Shown: positions 33,877 to 43,268 of the stretch, piece by piece | Numbering within the stretch: position 1 is the first letter of the stretch | Layout: every line of letters begins with the position of its first letter | NCBI GenBank assembly: GCA_035631315.1 | Contig: DASQIZ010000095.1 | Span: 68,692-132,691 of the forward strand | Reading direction: 5' to 3' | Source of the DNA: 40CM-2-70-7 sp035631315 | GTDB taxonomy: Bacteria > Gemmatimonadota > Gemmatimonadetes > Gemmatimonadales > GWC2-71-9 | Length of the DNA: 64,000 bases | Notes under the pieces: model-generated | What the model saw: only the letters and a program-made list of their open reading frames with translations | Database searches by the model: none | What the model was told of the DNA's origin: nothing | Made by a program: the position numbers and the translations under genes

Positions 33877-35492
33877 AAATCTGCCCCGTCTGCTCCACCG
33901 AATTCCCCAACGATCAGAAGTTCTGCCCCAACGACGGGAGCGTGCTGCGCGGCGCCGCCCCGACCTCCGACCTCGTCGGCCAGGTGATCGCGGAGCGCTA
34001 TCACGTCGTGAAGAAGCTGGGTGAAGGCGGGATGGGCCAGGTGTATCTCGCCGAGCACGTGAAGATGGGCCGGCGGAGCGCCATCAAGGTGATGAATCCG
34101 TCGATGACGCACGACCCGGACGCGGTGGCACGGTTCAACCGCGAAGCCGCGAACGCGAGCCGCATCACGCATCCGAACGTCTGCGCCGTCTACGACTTCG
34201 GTGAAACGCCCGACGGGCTCATCTACCTCGCGATGGAGTTCATCCAGGGCGAGCCCCTGACCGACCTGATCGAGCGCGAAGGCGCGCTCAAGGTCGGACG
34301 CGCGGTGAAGATCTTCCAGCAGACCGCGGATGCCCTGCAGGCCGCGCACGATCTCGGCATCGTGCACCGCGACCTGAAGCCCGACAACATCATGCTCGCG
34401 AAGGGCCGCGATGGCGCCGACGTGGTGAAGGTGGTGGACTTCGGCATCGCGAAGGCCGTCGGCGGCGACGAGGCGGGCCAGAAGGTCACGAAGACCGGAC
34501 TGGTGGTCGGCACCCCCGAATTCATGAGCCCCGAGCAGCTGTCCGGGGACAAGGTGGATGGCCGGAGCGATCTCTATTCGCTGGCCCTGGTGCTCTACCG
34601 GATGCTGACGGGCACCCTGCCCTTCCAGGCAACGTCGGTGCAGGAAACGATGATCAAGCGGCTCACCGACGAGCCCACCAAGTTGGCGGTCTCGCGCCCC
34701 GATCTCACGTTCCCGCCCAAGCTGCAGGGTGTCCTCGATCACGCCCTGACCCGGACTCCGAACGAGCGTTATCAGAGCGTGGCGGAGTTTTCGGCGGATG
34801 TGGTCAAGGCCGTCGGCGGCGGGACGGCAGCACTGGCGATGGATACCGAAGGCCGGACGCAGGTGATGGGCGCAGCGGCGGCCGACGACAAGACTCGGAT
34901 CGCAGCGGCGGTGCCGGCGACGCGGGTGGCGGGGGCGACCAAAGAGAAGAAGAGCATGATGGTCCCGATGGCCATCGGCGTGGTGGTGATTGCGCTCGGC
35001 GGAGGGGCGTGGGCGGTATTCGGCCGCGGCCACAACACTCCCCCGCTCAACGCCCTGTCCCAGCACGACAGCGCCGTTCACCAGACCGCCGCCGTGCCCA
35101 CGGGTCGCGATACCACCCACATGTCGCGCCCTGATACGACGAACAAGACGACGCCAAAGGATCCGAATCCGGGTGGTCACTCGACTCCGAATACCAGTCC
35201 GACGGCATCGGCCGTCAACCCGGCAAAGGCTTTCGACGCCCTCGATGACCTGTTCAATCACTTCCAGGACTCTTCGGTTTCCACGAAGGTGGCGGAGGAT
35301 TCCGCCACGGACGTCTACAACGCGTCAACCGTGACACCGAAGGATCGTGCGTATGCCGCGTATATTCTGGCGAACGTGTACGCTCGAAATCACGACACTC
35401 GCGCTACCCAGTGGGCTCAGAAGGCGCAGCAGCTTGACCCTGCGAATAACGCCTACCGACAGCTGGTCCACGATCTCACGGCGGCGCAATAG
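33873..35492 (+). CDS. Zinc-ribbon transmembrane Ser/Thr protein kinase (PknB-like)
   Basis: A 539-aa kinase. An N-terminal two-pair zinc ribbon (CPVC, CPND: C4, C7, C18 with D21 in place of the last Cys); kinase about 42-310 with the glycine loop GEGGMGQV, Lys72, HRD (165-167), DFG (189-191) and SPEQL; one membrane helix about 356-378; then a Thr/Pro-rich extracytoplasmic stretch and a short helical C-terminal domain with a TPR-like look (about 430-539). It starts with GTG overlapping the FHA gene stop (GTGA), so the two are translated together. Downstream are its PP2C phosphatase and an FHA-protease. Confidence 0.92.
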   Translation: MKICPVCSTEFPNDQKFCPNDGSVLRGAAPTSDLVGQVIAERYHVVKKLGEGGMGQVYLAEHVKMGRRSAIKVMNPSMTHDPDAVARFNREAANASRITHPNVCAVYDFGETPDGLIYLAMEFIQGEPLTDLIEREGALKVGRAVKIFQQTADALQAAHDLGIVHRDLKPDNIMLAKGRDGADVVKVVDFGIAKAVGGDEAGQKVTKTGLVVGTPEFMSPEQLSGDKVDGRSDLYSLALVLYRMLTGTLPFQATSVQETMIKRLTDEPTKLAVSRPDLTFPPKLQGVLDHALTRTPNERYQSVAEFSADVVKAVGGGTAALAMDTEGRTQVMGAAAADDKTRIAAAVPATRVAGATKEKKSMMVPMAIGVVVIALGGGAWAVFGRGHNTPPLNALSQHDSAVHQTAAVPTGRDTTHMSRPDTTNKTTPKDPNPGGHSTPNTSPTASAVNPAKAFDALDDLFNHFQDSSVSTKVAEDSATDVYNASTVTPKDRAYAAYILANVYARNHDTRATQWAQKAQQLDPANNAYRQLVHDLTAAQ

Positions 35493-35494
35493 AC

Positions 35495-36523
35495 ATGTTC
35501 GGACGCTCTCCGAAGCCCGTCAAAGTCCACCTCTTCGCCAAGACCGACTTGGGGAAGACGCGTGACCACAACGAGGACAACTACCTCGTCGCGGACCTGA
35601 CGCGCCGGGTGCACGAGCTCACGCCCAGCCTCAAGAATCACGACGTCGGCGAGCGCGGCTCGCTCCTGATGATCGCGGACGGCATGGGCGGCGCGGCGGC
35701 GGGTGAAGTCGCGAGCGAGATGGCCGCCGACCAGGTCTACCACCACCTCGAGCACGCCTGGCTCGGCGACAAGGAAGTCACGGCGCAGCGCTTCGCGTTC
35801 CGCCTCAAAGAGGCCGTCGAGACCGCGAACACCAAGATCCACAACTACGCGAAGGAACACCCCGAAGTCCGCGGGATGGGCACCACGACCACCGCGGCCG
35901 GCGTGTTCGGGGATCACCTCTATCTCACGCAGATCGGCGACAGCCGGGCGTACCTCGTCCGCAACGGGACCGCGATTCAGATCACCAAGGATCAGTCGCT
36001 GATGCAGCGCCTCGTCGAGGCCGGCGAGCTCACGGAAGAGGAAGCCGCGCACTCCGAGCGCCGGAACATCATCCTCCAGGCCCTGGGCCCCGACGCGAAG
36101 ATCAAGGTCGATCTCACCTACCAGGAGCTCCGCAAGGGCGACACCGTGGTACTCTGCTCCGACGGGTTGTCGGGCCAGGTGAAGAAGGAAGAGATTGCGG
36201 AGATCGCCGGAAGCGCGACCGATCTCTCGGCGGCCTGCGACCAGCTGATCGCGCTCGCCAACGAGCGCGGGGGCCCCGACAACATCACGGTCATCGTCGC
36301 CCGCTTCGAGGGCGACGGACTCCGCGCGACCGCGGATGGCGACGCCGTCGGCCACCAGGTGTACCCGCTCATCGACACGGAAACGAGCACCGAACCTGTG
36401 CCCGTCTACAAGGGAAGCCGTCCCCCCGTCCCCGCCCGGAAGGTGCGCTGGCGCATGGTGCTCGGTCTCGTGGCACTCGCCGCCCTCGTGCTCGCGGGGA
36501 TCTACATCGCCTCCCGGAAGTGA
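35495..36523 (+). CDS. PP2C-type protein phosphatase with C-terminal membrane helix
   Basis: A 342-aa Stp1-like metal-dependent phosphatase. Metal and catalytic motifs are DHNEDN, IADGMGGAAAGE, IGDSRAYL, LCSDGLSG and GGPDNITVIVA. A membrane helix sits near residues 317-339 (MVLGLVALAALVLAGIYIAS). It would remove phosphates placed by the kinase 3 bp upstream. It overlaps the FHA-protease gene by 4 bp. Confidence 0.94.
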   Translation: MFGRSPKPVKVHLFAKTDLGKTRDHNEDNYLVADLTRRVHELTPSLKNHDVGERGSLLMIADGMGGAAAGEVASEMAADQVYHHLEHAWLGDKEVTAQRFAFRLKEAVETANTKIHNYAKEHPEVRGMGTTTTAAGVFGDHLYLTQIGDSRAYLVRNGTAIQITKDQSLMQRLVEAGELTEEEAAHSERRNIILQALGPDAKIKVDLTYQELRKGDTVVLCSDGLSGQVKKEEIAEIAGSATDLSAACDQLIALANERGGPDNITVIVARFEGDGLRATADGDAVGHQVYPLIDTETSTEPVPVYKGSRPPVPARKVRWRMVLGLVALAALVLAGIYIASRK

Positions 36524-37926
36524 AGGCACAGGTCAAGTTCCTGTCCGGCGGCCGCGCCGGGCAGGTGGAAACGATCGCCAAGTCCTACATCGGAATCGGC
36601 CGTCACCCTCTCTCCGATATCCGCTTCGACGCCGAACGGGACCTCGACGCCTCTTCCCGGCACGCGGCGATCATGGTGAAAGGCTCCGACTACATCCTGC
36701 AGGACCAGCAGAGCAAGAACGGCACGTTCGTCAACGGCAATCAGATCACTGGCGACGTCGTGCTGTCCGACGGTGACGTCATCAAGTGCGGAACGGACGG
36801 CCCGGCGTTTGAATTCCACATTCTGGAGCGCGACGGCAACCGGCCCACGCCCGCGGAGGCTGCCGCGGCTCGGGCATCCGCCGACCGGGTGTCGATTCCG
36901 GCACAGCGCGCCCGATCCAGCACCGCCGTCCGCGTGGCCATGGAAGTCGCGAAGCAGACGAAATCCCTTCGCAACACGACCAAGATCCTGTTCGCGCTGT
37001 TGATCCTGGTCGCCGCGGGGTTCGGTGGCTTGCAATGGTGGAGCGGTCACCAACGAGACCTGGAAGTGGCGACACTCATCGCCCGGGCCGACTCGCTTCA
37101 GGCCGAAGAGCAGCACTTCCAGACCCAGGTCAAAGGCTTGGAGGACGCCTACACGCAGGCCGTCGGCGAGTCGCGCCGCCTTCAACAGGACCTCGCCGAC
37201 GCCCGGCAGAATGGCGACGCCGCCACCATCGCGCGCCTGCGCACCCAGCTCGACGCCGCGATCGACCGCCAGCACAGCCTCAACTTCGCCGCCAACGTCG
37301 ACTACCGCGCCATCTCGAATCAGAACCAGGACGCGATTGCCATCCTCGTGGTCCAGTACGAGGACTCGACGCGGTTCTCCGGAACTGCCTTCGCGATCGA
37401 CTCGCAGGGCACCTTGGTCACGAACCGGCACGTGATGCTGGGGGATGACGACACCCACCGTCCCACTCGCATCGCGGTCAAGTTCTCGGGATCGAAGCAG
37501 TGGTTCCAGGCGAAATACGTGGGCGCGGCGCCGGATGCCGACCTCGCGATCGTTCGCGCCGACATCAAGGGCGGCACGCCCAGGATTGCCGGGATCGTGC
37601 GGGACCGCGATCTGCAGCGCGGGGATCCGGTCGCCATCATCGGCTTCCCACTGGGGCTGGACCTGCCGATGGATGGGTCCGGTCTCAATGTCGTCGCGGC
37701 TCCGACACTGTCCGTCGGGACGGCGAGCAAGGTGATTTCGACTCTCGTGCAGATCGACGGTTACGGCGCGCCAGGATCGTCGGGAAGCCCGATCTTCAAT
37801 CGTGAGGGGAAGCTCGTCGCCGTGCTCTACGGCGGTCAGGCGGAATCGGGCGGGCGGATCATCTACTCGGTGCCGGCGGCCACGCTGCTCACCTACCTTG
37901 CGGCCAACAACGTCAAGGCGCCTTAA
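36520..37926 (+). CDS. FHA-domain transmembrane trypsin-like serine protease
   Basis: A 468-aa protein. An N-terminal FHA domain (about 5-105) with R28, S46-x-H48 and KNGT (66-69); a membrane helix about 155-171; a coiled-coil stalk about 180-255; and a trypsin/DegP-like protease about 265-465 with the triad H304 (TNRHV), D341 (DADLAIV) and S421 (GSSGSP). No PDZ domain follows. The FHA end is cytoplasmic and the protease outside, so phosphothreonine signalling from the operon's kinase could control cleavage. This domain fusion is the end of a four-gene operon. Confidence 0.9.
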   Translation: MKAQVKFLSGGRAGQVETIAKSYIGIGRHPLSDIRFDAERDLDASSRHAAIMVKGSDYILQDQQSKNGTFVNGNQITGDVVLSDGDVIKCGTDGPAFEFHILERDGNRPTPAEAAAARASADRVSIPAQRARSSTAVRVAMEVAKQTKSLRNTTKILFALLILVAAGFGGLQWWSGHQRDLEVATLIARADSLQAEEQHFQTQVKGLEDAYTQAVGESRRLQQDLADARQNGDAATIARLRTQLDAAIDRQHSLNFAANVDYRAISNQNQDAIAILVVQYEDSTRFSGTAFAIDSQGTLVTNRHVMLGDDDTHRPTRIAVKFSGSKQWFQAKYVGAAPDADLAIVRADIKGGTPRIAGIVRDRDLQRGDPVAIIGFPLGLDLPMDGSGLNVVAAPTLSVGTASKVISTLVQIDGYGAPGSSGSPIFNREGKLVAVLYGGQAESGGRIIYSVPAATLLTYLAANNVKAP

Positions 37927-39062
37927 GGTGGCGTGACGCGCCCCAGCACCCGCGGCCCTCGCGCCCCGGTCGCACCAGGCAGGTTCCCCGGCTTCCCGGC
38001 CAGCGTCAGCAGCCCCAGGTACGCGAACGCCACCGCCTCTTTCGCTTCTCCATCGAAGAACAACGAATCGAAGGGCACCACACGCCGGGGCATCACGAGT
38101 GCGGCCAGCCATTCCACGAGGGTCGGGTTTCGCGCGCCGCCCCCGGCGATCACGAGGTCCGCGTCCGGGCCGTCGGGCCCTGCCGGCGTCCACTTCGTGA
38201 TGGCCCGTGCGATCGACTCGGCCGTGAGCGCGGTCGCCGTCGCCACCGCGTCGTTGTCCGACCCCCCCTCGCCTCGAACCTCCGCAATCAGACGCTCAGC
38301 GAAGGCGAGCCCGAAGCGCTCTCGCCCGGTGCTCTTCGGTGGCCGCATGCCGAAGTACTCGTCTGAGAGAAGCGCCTCCAGCACCTTGGACACCGGCCGG
38401 CCGCGGCGGGCGCGCTCGCCGTCCTGATCGAACGGCGCCTCGCCATCGAGGGTGCGGGTCACGGCGTCGATCACCGCCACCCCGGGGCCGGTGTCGAAGG
38501 CGAGGGCACCGGCAGTGATCCCGCGCTGCGGCACCCAGGTGACGTTCGCCATCCCGCCGATGTTGAGGAGCAGCCGGCCACGCGCGTCATCCCCGAAGAG
38601 CATCACGTCGGCCAGGGGCACCAGGGGCGCTCCCTGGCCCCCGGCGGCGACATCCCGGGCGCGGAAGTCGGAGACCACCCGTGCGCCCACGCGCTCTGCG
38701 ATGATCGCCGGATCACCGAGCTGCAGCGTCGCGCGCCCCGGCTCGTGCCAGATGGTCTGCCCATGGCTCGCCACGAACGCGATGTCCTTGGGGGACGTTC
38801 TGGTCTCAGCCAGGAGGTGCAGTACCGCGCCGGAGAAACGCTCCCCCAGTGCGACATGCAGCACCGCGAGCTCCCGCGCGGACCCGCGGGCGATGGCGTC
38901 GATGATCTGCCCGCGCTCGGTGGCCGAGTAGGGTTCCTGCCGGAAGGCGACGAGGGTGGCGGAGGCAGGAGTCTCGCGGAGACGGACCAGCGCCGTCGAC
39001 ACACCGTCGAGCGACGTGCCCGACATCAAGCCGACGGCGAGTGTCCCGGCCGTCTCGGTCAC
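37923..39062 (-). CDS. anmK: Anhydro-N-acetylmuramic acid kinase
   Basis: A 379-aa murein-recycling kinase. VGLMSGTSLDG at the N-terminus, SHGQTIWHEPG, RARDVAAGGQGAPLVPLAD and FDTGPGVAVID are the family's signature segments. It phosphorylates and hydrolyses anhydroMurNAc to MurNAc-6-phosphate. GTG at 39060-39062 overlaps the murQ TGA (GTGA), giving product to the next enzyme's gene. It converges with the FHA-protease with overlapping stops. Confidence 0.95.
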   Translation of the reverse strand: MTETAGTLAVGLMSGTSLDGVSTALVRLRETPASATLVAFRQEPYSATERGQIIDAIARGSARELAVLHVALGERFSGAVLHLLAETRTSPKDIAFVASHGQTIWHEPGRATLQLGDPAIIAERVGARVVSDFRARDVAAGGQGAPLVPLADVMLFGDDARGRLLLNIGGMANVTWVPQRGITAGALAFDTGPGVAVIDAVTRTLDGEAPFDQDGERARRGRPVSKVLEALLSDEYFGMRPPKSTGRERFGLAFAERLIAEVRGEGGSDNDAVATATALTAESIARAITKWTPAGPDGPDADLVIAGGGARNPTLVEWLAALVMPRRVVPFDSLFFDGEAKEAVAFAYLGLLTLAGKPGNLPGATGARGPRVLGRVTPP

Positions 39063-39988
39063 GCGTTGCGGATCGAAGGAGGATCGCCGGCGGCGTTGCG
39101 CACCGAGCCCCCCGCAGCCGTCAGTCGGGCGCGCGCTTCCTCGGCGCCCACGCCCGCCCGCACCATCACTACGGCAACCTTCACGCTTCCGCCTGCGGCG
39201 TCGATGGCGGCTCGGGCTCGGGCGCGGTCGGGGGCGCCGCACTCCATCACGATGCGCTCGCCCCGGTCCACGAGCTTTTCGCTCCAGGCCATCAGGTCCA
39301 CCATCAGGTTCCCGTAGACCTTGCCGAGCCGGATCATCGCGCCGGTGGAAATGGTGTTGAGGACGAGCTTGGTTGCCGTGCCGGCCTTCATGCGGGTCGA
39401 GCCGGTGAGCGCTTCGGGGCCGACGAGGGGAACGATCGCGACGTCACAGATGTCGCGGAGGGCCTTCGGAGGCTCGCTGCACGCGACGATGCCCGTCTTG
39501 GCCCCGCGCTCCCGGGCGTGGGTCAAGGCGGCGTGCACGTATGGCGTGGTCCCGCTGGCCGCGATGCCGATCACGACGTCCTTGGCGTCGACGCCGGCGG
39601 CGTCGACGGCGGCTTTCCCTGCCCCCATGTCGTCCTCGGCACCCTCGGCGCTCTTGGTCAGTGCGGGCGGTCCCCCGGCGATGATCCCGACCACTTGCGA
39701 CGGAGACGACCCGAACGTGGGCGGGCACTCGGACGCATCGAGGACGCCCAGGCGCCCGGACGTCCCGGCGCCGACATAGAGGAGCCGGCCCCCGGACTGA
39801 AAGGCGGCGAGCACCAAATCGATGGCCCGGGCCAGGCTCATGCGCTGGCTGTGTACCGCCGCCGCGACGGTGGCATCCTCGGCATTCAGGAGATCGACGA
39901 TTTCCTGACTCGACGCGACGTCGATCGACTGGGTGCGGGGATTGCGCTGCTCGGTGAGGCGGGGGTCGTGGAACGCAGGAGTGGTCAT
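39059..39988 (-). CDS. murQ: N-acetylmuramic acid 6-phosphate etherase
   Basis: A 309-aa SIS-fold etherase cleaving MurNAc-6-phosphate to GlcNAc-6-phosphate and D-lactate. It has TEQRNPRTQSID, YVGAGTSGRLGVLDASECPPTF and GSTRMKAGTATKLVLNTIS. Start is the ATG at 39986-39988. It is the first gene of a two-gene recycling unit with anmK and is divergent from gamma-glutamyltransferase. Confidence 0.95.
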   Translation of the reverse strand: MTTPAFHDPRLTEQRNPRTQSIDVASSQEIVDLLNAEDATVAAAVHSQRMSLARAIDLVLAAFQSGGRLLYVGAGTSGRLGVLDASECPPTFGSSPSQVVGIIAGGPPALTKSAEGAEDDMGAGKAAVDAAGVDAKDVVIGIAASGTTPYVHAALTHARERGAKTGIVACSEPPKALRDICDVAIVPLVGPEALTGSTRMKAGTATKLVLNTISTGAMIRLGKVYGNLMVDLMAWSEKLVDRGERIVMECGAPDRARARAAIDAAGGSVKVAVVMVRAGVGAEEARARLTAAGGSVRNAAGDPPSIRNA

Positions 39989-40042
39989 TGCGGTCCCAAG
40001 TTAGACGTTGACCGCGCGCACGGTCAACGTGCAGAATAGGGA

Positions 40043-41740
40043 ATGCGCACACGTCCTCTCGTGGCACTCGCCCTCGTCGCCGCTTGCGGCGCCTTCGTCA
40101 AACATGCCGACCCCACCTGGGGCCTCGCCGGCAAAGCCGTTCCGGTGGAAGGCAGCCATGCGATGGTCGTGTCGGGCCACCCCCTCGCCTCGGACGTCGG
40201 CGTCCAGATCCTCAAGGCGGGTGGGAACGCGATCGACGCCGCGGTGGCGGTCGGGTTCGCCCTCGAAGCCGTCCACCCCGAAGCCGGCAACATCGGCGGC
40301 GGCGGCTTCATCGTCTTCCGCGATTCGGCCGGCAATGCTCACGCGCTCGACTACCGCGAGACCGCACCCGCCGCGGCGACGCACAACATGTACCTCGACT
40401 CGGCCGGGAATCCCACCGAGGCGAGCATCACCGGCTACCTGGCGTCCGGCGTGCCCGGCAGCGTGGCCGGCATGTACGAGGCGTGGAAGAAGTATGGGCA
40501 CCTGCCCTGGGCGAAGCTCATCGCCCCCGCGATCGCACTGGCCGATGCGCACGTCATCGACGAACACCGCTCCCGCGCCATCGAGTACGATCGCGAGCGA
40601 CTGGGGATGTTCCCCGCGAGCGCGGCGACATTCCTGGTGAATGGCCACGCCCCGGCCGCGGGGACGACGGTGCATAATGCCGAGCTGGCCAAGACACTCC
40701 GGTTGATCGCCGACTCGGGCCCCAGCGTCTTCTACAAGGGCCAGATCGCCGACCTGATCGTGGCGGAGATGAAGCGCGGGCACGGGATCATGACCAAGGC
40801 TGATCTCGCGGGCTATCAGGCCAAGTGGCGCACGCCGATCGAGGTCACCTACCGCGGATACCGGATCTACTCCATGCCACCCGCCAGCTCCGGCGGTGTG
40901 ACGATGGCGGAGATTTTCAACATTCTGTCGGGCTACGACTCGCTCTCCGCGTTCGGCAGTACCCGGTACGTCCATCTCGAAGCGGAGGCGATGCGACGCG
41001 CTTTCATGGATCGCAACGAATGGCTCGGTGATCCCGACTTCGTGAAAATGCCGCTCGACCGGCTCCTTTCGGCCGCCTATGCCGGCCAGTTGCGGTCCCA
41101 GATCCTGCCGGACAAGGCCACGCCGACGCCGCCCTTCCAGGCCAAGGCACCGGAGAGCGGTCAAACCACGCACTACTCAGTAGTCGACGATCATGGCAAC
41201 GCAGTGTCGGTTACGACGACCTTGAACAACAGCTTCGGCAGCGCCGTGACGGTGACCGGCGCCGGATTCCTGCTCAACGACGAGATGGATGATTTTGCGA
41301 GCGCCCCGGGTAAGCCCAACATGTACGGCCTGGTGCAAGGCGAGCAGAACGCGATCGTGCCCGGCAAGCGGATGCTCTCAGCGATGACCCCATCGGTCGT
41401 ACTCGATCCCTCCGGGAAGCTGTTCATGGTGGTAGGTACGCCCGGTGGTCCGACCATCATCACCAGTGTGTACCAGGTGATCGCGGACGTGATCGACCAG
41501 CACATGACGCTCCCCGCCGCCGTCGAGGCACCGCGCATTCACCAACAGGCCCTCCCGGATGTGGTCTACTACGAGAAGGGTGGGCTGTCTCAGGCGGTAG
41601 TCGAGAGTCTCACGGCGATGGGCTACACGATGAAGGAGCGGCGAGGCTACTCGGGCGATATCGCGGCGATCGGGCGGACGAAGACTGGGTGGGTCGGCGT
41701 AGCCGATCCGCGGGCAGGCGGAGGCGCCGCAGGCTATTAG
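40043..41740 (+). CDS. ggt: Gamma-glutamyltransferase / glutathione hydrolase
   Basis: A 565-aa Ntn-type enzyme with a signal-like N-terminus (MRTRPLVALALVAACGAFV). It self-cleaves before the catalytic threonine in the QTTHYSVVDDHGNAVS motif (predicted Gln374|Thr375); other marks are AVHPEAGNIGGGGFIVFR, MPPASSGGV and TPSVVLDPSG. It hydrolyses gamma-glutamyl bonds of glutathione, probably in the periplasm. A strong terminator follows. Confidence 0.94.
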   Translation: MRTRPLVALALVAACGAFVKHADPTWGLAGKAVPVEGSHAMVVSGHPLASDVGVQILKAGGNAIDAAVAVGFALEAVHPEAGNIGGGGFIVFRDSAGNAHALDYRETAPAAATHNMYLDSAGNPTEASITGYLASGVPGSVAGMYEAWKKYGHLPWAKLIAPAIALADAHVIDEHRSRAIEYDRERLGMFPASAATFLVNGHAPAAGTTVHNAELAKTLRLIADSGPSVFYKGQIADLIVAEMKRGHGIMTKADLAGYQAKWRTPIEVTYRGYRIYSMPPASSGGVTMAEIFNILSGYDSLSAFGSTRYVHLEAEAMRRAFMDRNEWLGDPDFVKMPLDRLLSAAYAGQLRSQILPDKATPTPPFQAKAPESGQTTHYSVVDDHGNAVSVTTTLNNSFGSAVTVTGAGFLLNDEMDDFASAPGKPNMYGLVQGEQNAIVPGKRMLSAMTPSVVLDPSGKLFMVVGTPGGPTIITSVYQVIADVIDQHMTLPAAVEAPRIHQQALPDVVYYEKGGLSQAVVESLTAMGYTMKERRGYSGDIAAIGRTKTGWVGVADPRAGGGAAGY

Positions 41741-41746
41741 AAGCAA

Positions 41747-41780
41747 GAAGGGGAGCTCGTGAGAGCTCCCCTTCTCGTTT
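41747..41780. terminator. Bidirectional rho-independent terminator
   Basis: Perfect 12-bp arms GAAGGGGAGCTC (41747-41758) and GAGCTCCCCTTC (41763-41774), a four-base loop, and TCGTTTT on the right. It stops ggt on the plus strand and probably the glycine-zipper lipoprotein gene on the minus strand. Confidence 0.85.
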
Positions 41781-41790
41781 TCAGGACCGC

Positions 41791-42513
41791 TTATCTGGCC
41801 GGGACAGCCAGCGCGGCCGTCAGCGTCAGATTGATGTGCGCACCCTTGGGCAGCGCGACATAGTTGCCGTGCGTCTTGGCGGCCACACCAGTGCCGGCCG
41901 CCGCGCCCACGACACCGCCGATCACGGCGCCCTTCGTGTTCCCACCGATGACGCGTCCGAGCAACGCACCAGCCGCAGCGCCGATACCGACCTTCGCCAC
42001 GTCATTGCCGCCGACGCCCTTGCTCTGCTTGACCGTTTCGAGCGAATCGATCTTGGCGGCGAGGCCGTAATCCTTGCCGCGGATAGTCACGCTGTTCACG
42101 GCGAGCGTGAGCTGGCCGGTCTGTACATCGGTCACCGTGCCATGGACCTGCGCACCCTGCGGAATCACCGTGGCGCCACGGCCGTCCGACACGTTGGCCA
42201 CCACGGTCCCGGTAAACGCATCACCGACCTTGGCGGTCTTGGAGGAGATCGTGTCATTCGCCGCGACGTCGAGGAATGTCCCGGCGGCTGCCGTGTAGAC
42301 CGACGGCGCCGCGGGCCGCGCAGGAGCGGTGGCGGCCGGCTTCGCGTTCGTGGGAAGGGGCTTGTCGTTCCCGGACATTGGCGCCGCCGGAGCGGCGGCC
42401 GCGGTCGTCGAAGAATCAGTGCTGGCCTGGTTCGCCTGATCACCCTTGGCGCAGGCGGCGATCATCGTGGCGCTCGAGAGCAGCGCGGCCAGGCGGAGGA
42501 TCGAGACGTTCAT
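41791..42513 (-). CDS. Glycine-zipper lipoprotein
   Basis: A 240-aa predicted lipoprotein. The signal sequence MNVSILRLAALLSSATMIAAC ends in a lipobox (IAAC, C21). A Thr/Ala/Pro-rich linker follows, then a domain with GTFLDVAANDTISSKTAKVGDAFTG and AVNSVTIRGKDYGL, and finally a glycine zipper (about 175-215, GAAAGALLGRVIGGNTKGAVIGG). I use the ATG at 42511-42513, with GAGG upstream; an ATG at 42540 overlapping the ccdA stop is possible. Function unknown; envelope-associated. Confidence 0.8.
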   Translation of the reverse strand: MNVSILRLAALLSSATMIAACAKGDQANQASTDSSTTAAAAPAAPMSGNDKPLPTNAKPAATAPARPAAPSVYTAAAGTFLDVAANDTISSKTAKVGDAFTGTVVANVSDGRGATVIPQGAQVHGTVTDVQTGQLTLAVNSVTIRGKDYGLAAKIDSLETVKQSKGVGGNDVAKVGIGAAAGALLGRVIGGNTKGAVIGGVVGAAAGTGVAAKTHGNYVALPKGAHINLTLTAALAVPAR

Positions 42514-42539
42514 ACGCACCTCACGTTGGAATTGAAGCA

Positions 42540-43268
42540 TCAGAGCCGGCTCCTCAAAAACTCCGGCGTCAGCCCTTGCAGATACCCCGCAAGGAGGGTG
42601 AAACGGTCCGTGACAAGGAGAATCCCCAGCAAAAGTAGCAGAACGCCCGACGTTCGCTCAACCCAGGGCAGGTACCGCCGGAAGTGCTGGAACCACTCCA
42701 GAAACCGTTCGAGTAACAGGGCCGTCACGAGAAAGGGGATCGCGAGCCCTGCCGCATAGACGGTCAGCAGGAGAGTCCCCTTCCCCGCGCTTCCCGCCGT
42801 CGCCGCCAGCGTGAGAATGGCGCCCAGAATCGGTCCGATGCAGGGGGTCCAGGCGGCGCCGAAGGTCACCCCTACGATGGCGGATCCCACAAGGCCGAGC
42901 GGCTTGTCGGTGAGCTGGAGCCTCCGCTCCCGCATCAGCCAGGCCGGGCGGATGACACCGAGCAGGTAGAGCGCGAGCAGGATGACGAGCACCCCACCGA
43001 GCCGGCCGAGCCAGACCTGTGAGTGAATGAGGAGGCCCCCCACGAGCGAGACCGACGCACCGAGGGCGACGAAGATGAAGCTGAAGCCGAGAACGAAGGA
43101 CAGCGCATGGAGTACCACGAGCCGCCGCCGGCCGGTGGTCTGCTCGGCCGTCAGGCCCGTGATGAACCCGACGTAACTGGGGATGAGGGGCAGGACGCAG
43201 GGAGAGAGGAAGCTCAGGAGTCCCGCGAGTCCTGCGAGAAGAAGCGAGACCCCGCTACTTCCTTCCAC
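42540..43268 (-). CDS. ccdA: Cytochrome c biogenesis protein CcdA
   Basis: A 242-aa membrane protein with about six helices that carries electrons from thioredoxin to periplasmic partners. The two redox cysteines lie in LSFLSPCVLPLIPSYVG and FGAAWTPCIGPILG. GTG at 43266-43268 (MEGSSGVSLLLAGL) gives a proper first helix and overlaps the agmatinase stop by 14 bp. The open frame extends far upstream as a shadow of the agmatinase gene. Confidence 0.9.
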   Translation of the reverse strand: MEGSSGVSLLLAGLAGLLSFLSPCVLPLIPSYVGFITGLTAEQTTGRRRLVVLHALSFVLGFSFIFVALGASVSLVGGLLIHSQVWLGRLGGVLVILLALYLLGVIRPAWLMRERRLQLTDKPLGLVGSAIVGVTFGAAWTPCIGPILGAILTLAATAGSAGKGTLLLTVYAAGLAIPFLVTALLLERFLEWFQHFRRYLPWVERTSGVLLLLLGILLVTDRFTLLAGYLQGLTPEFLRSRL

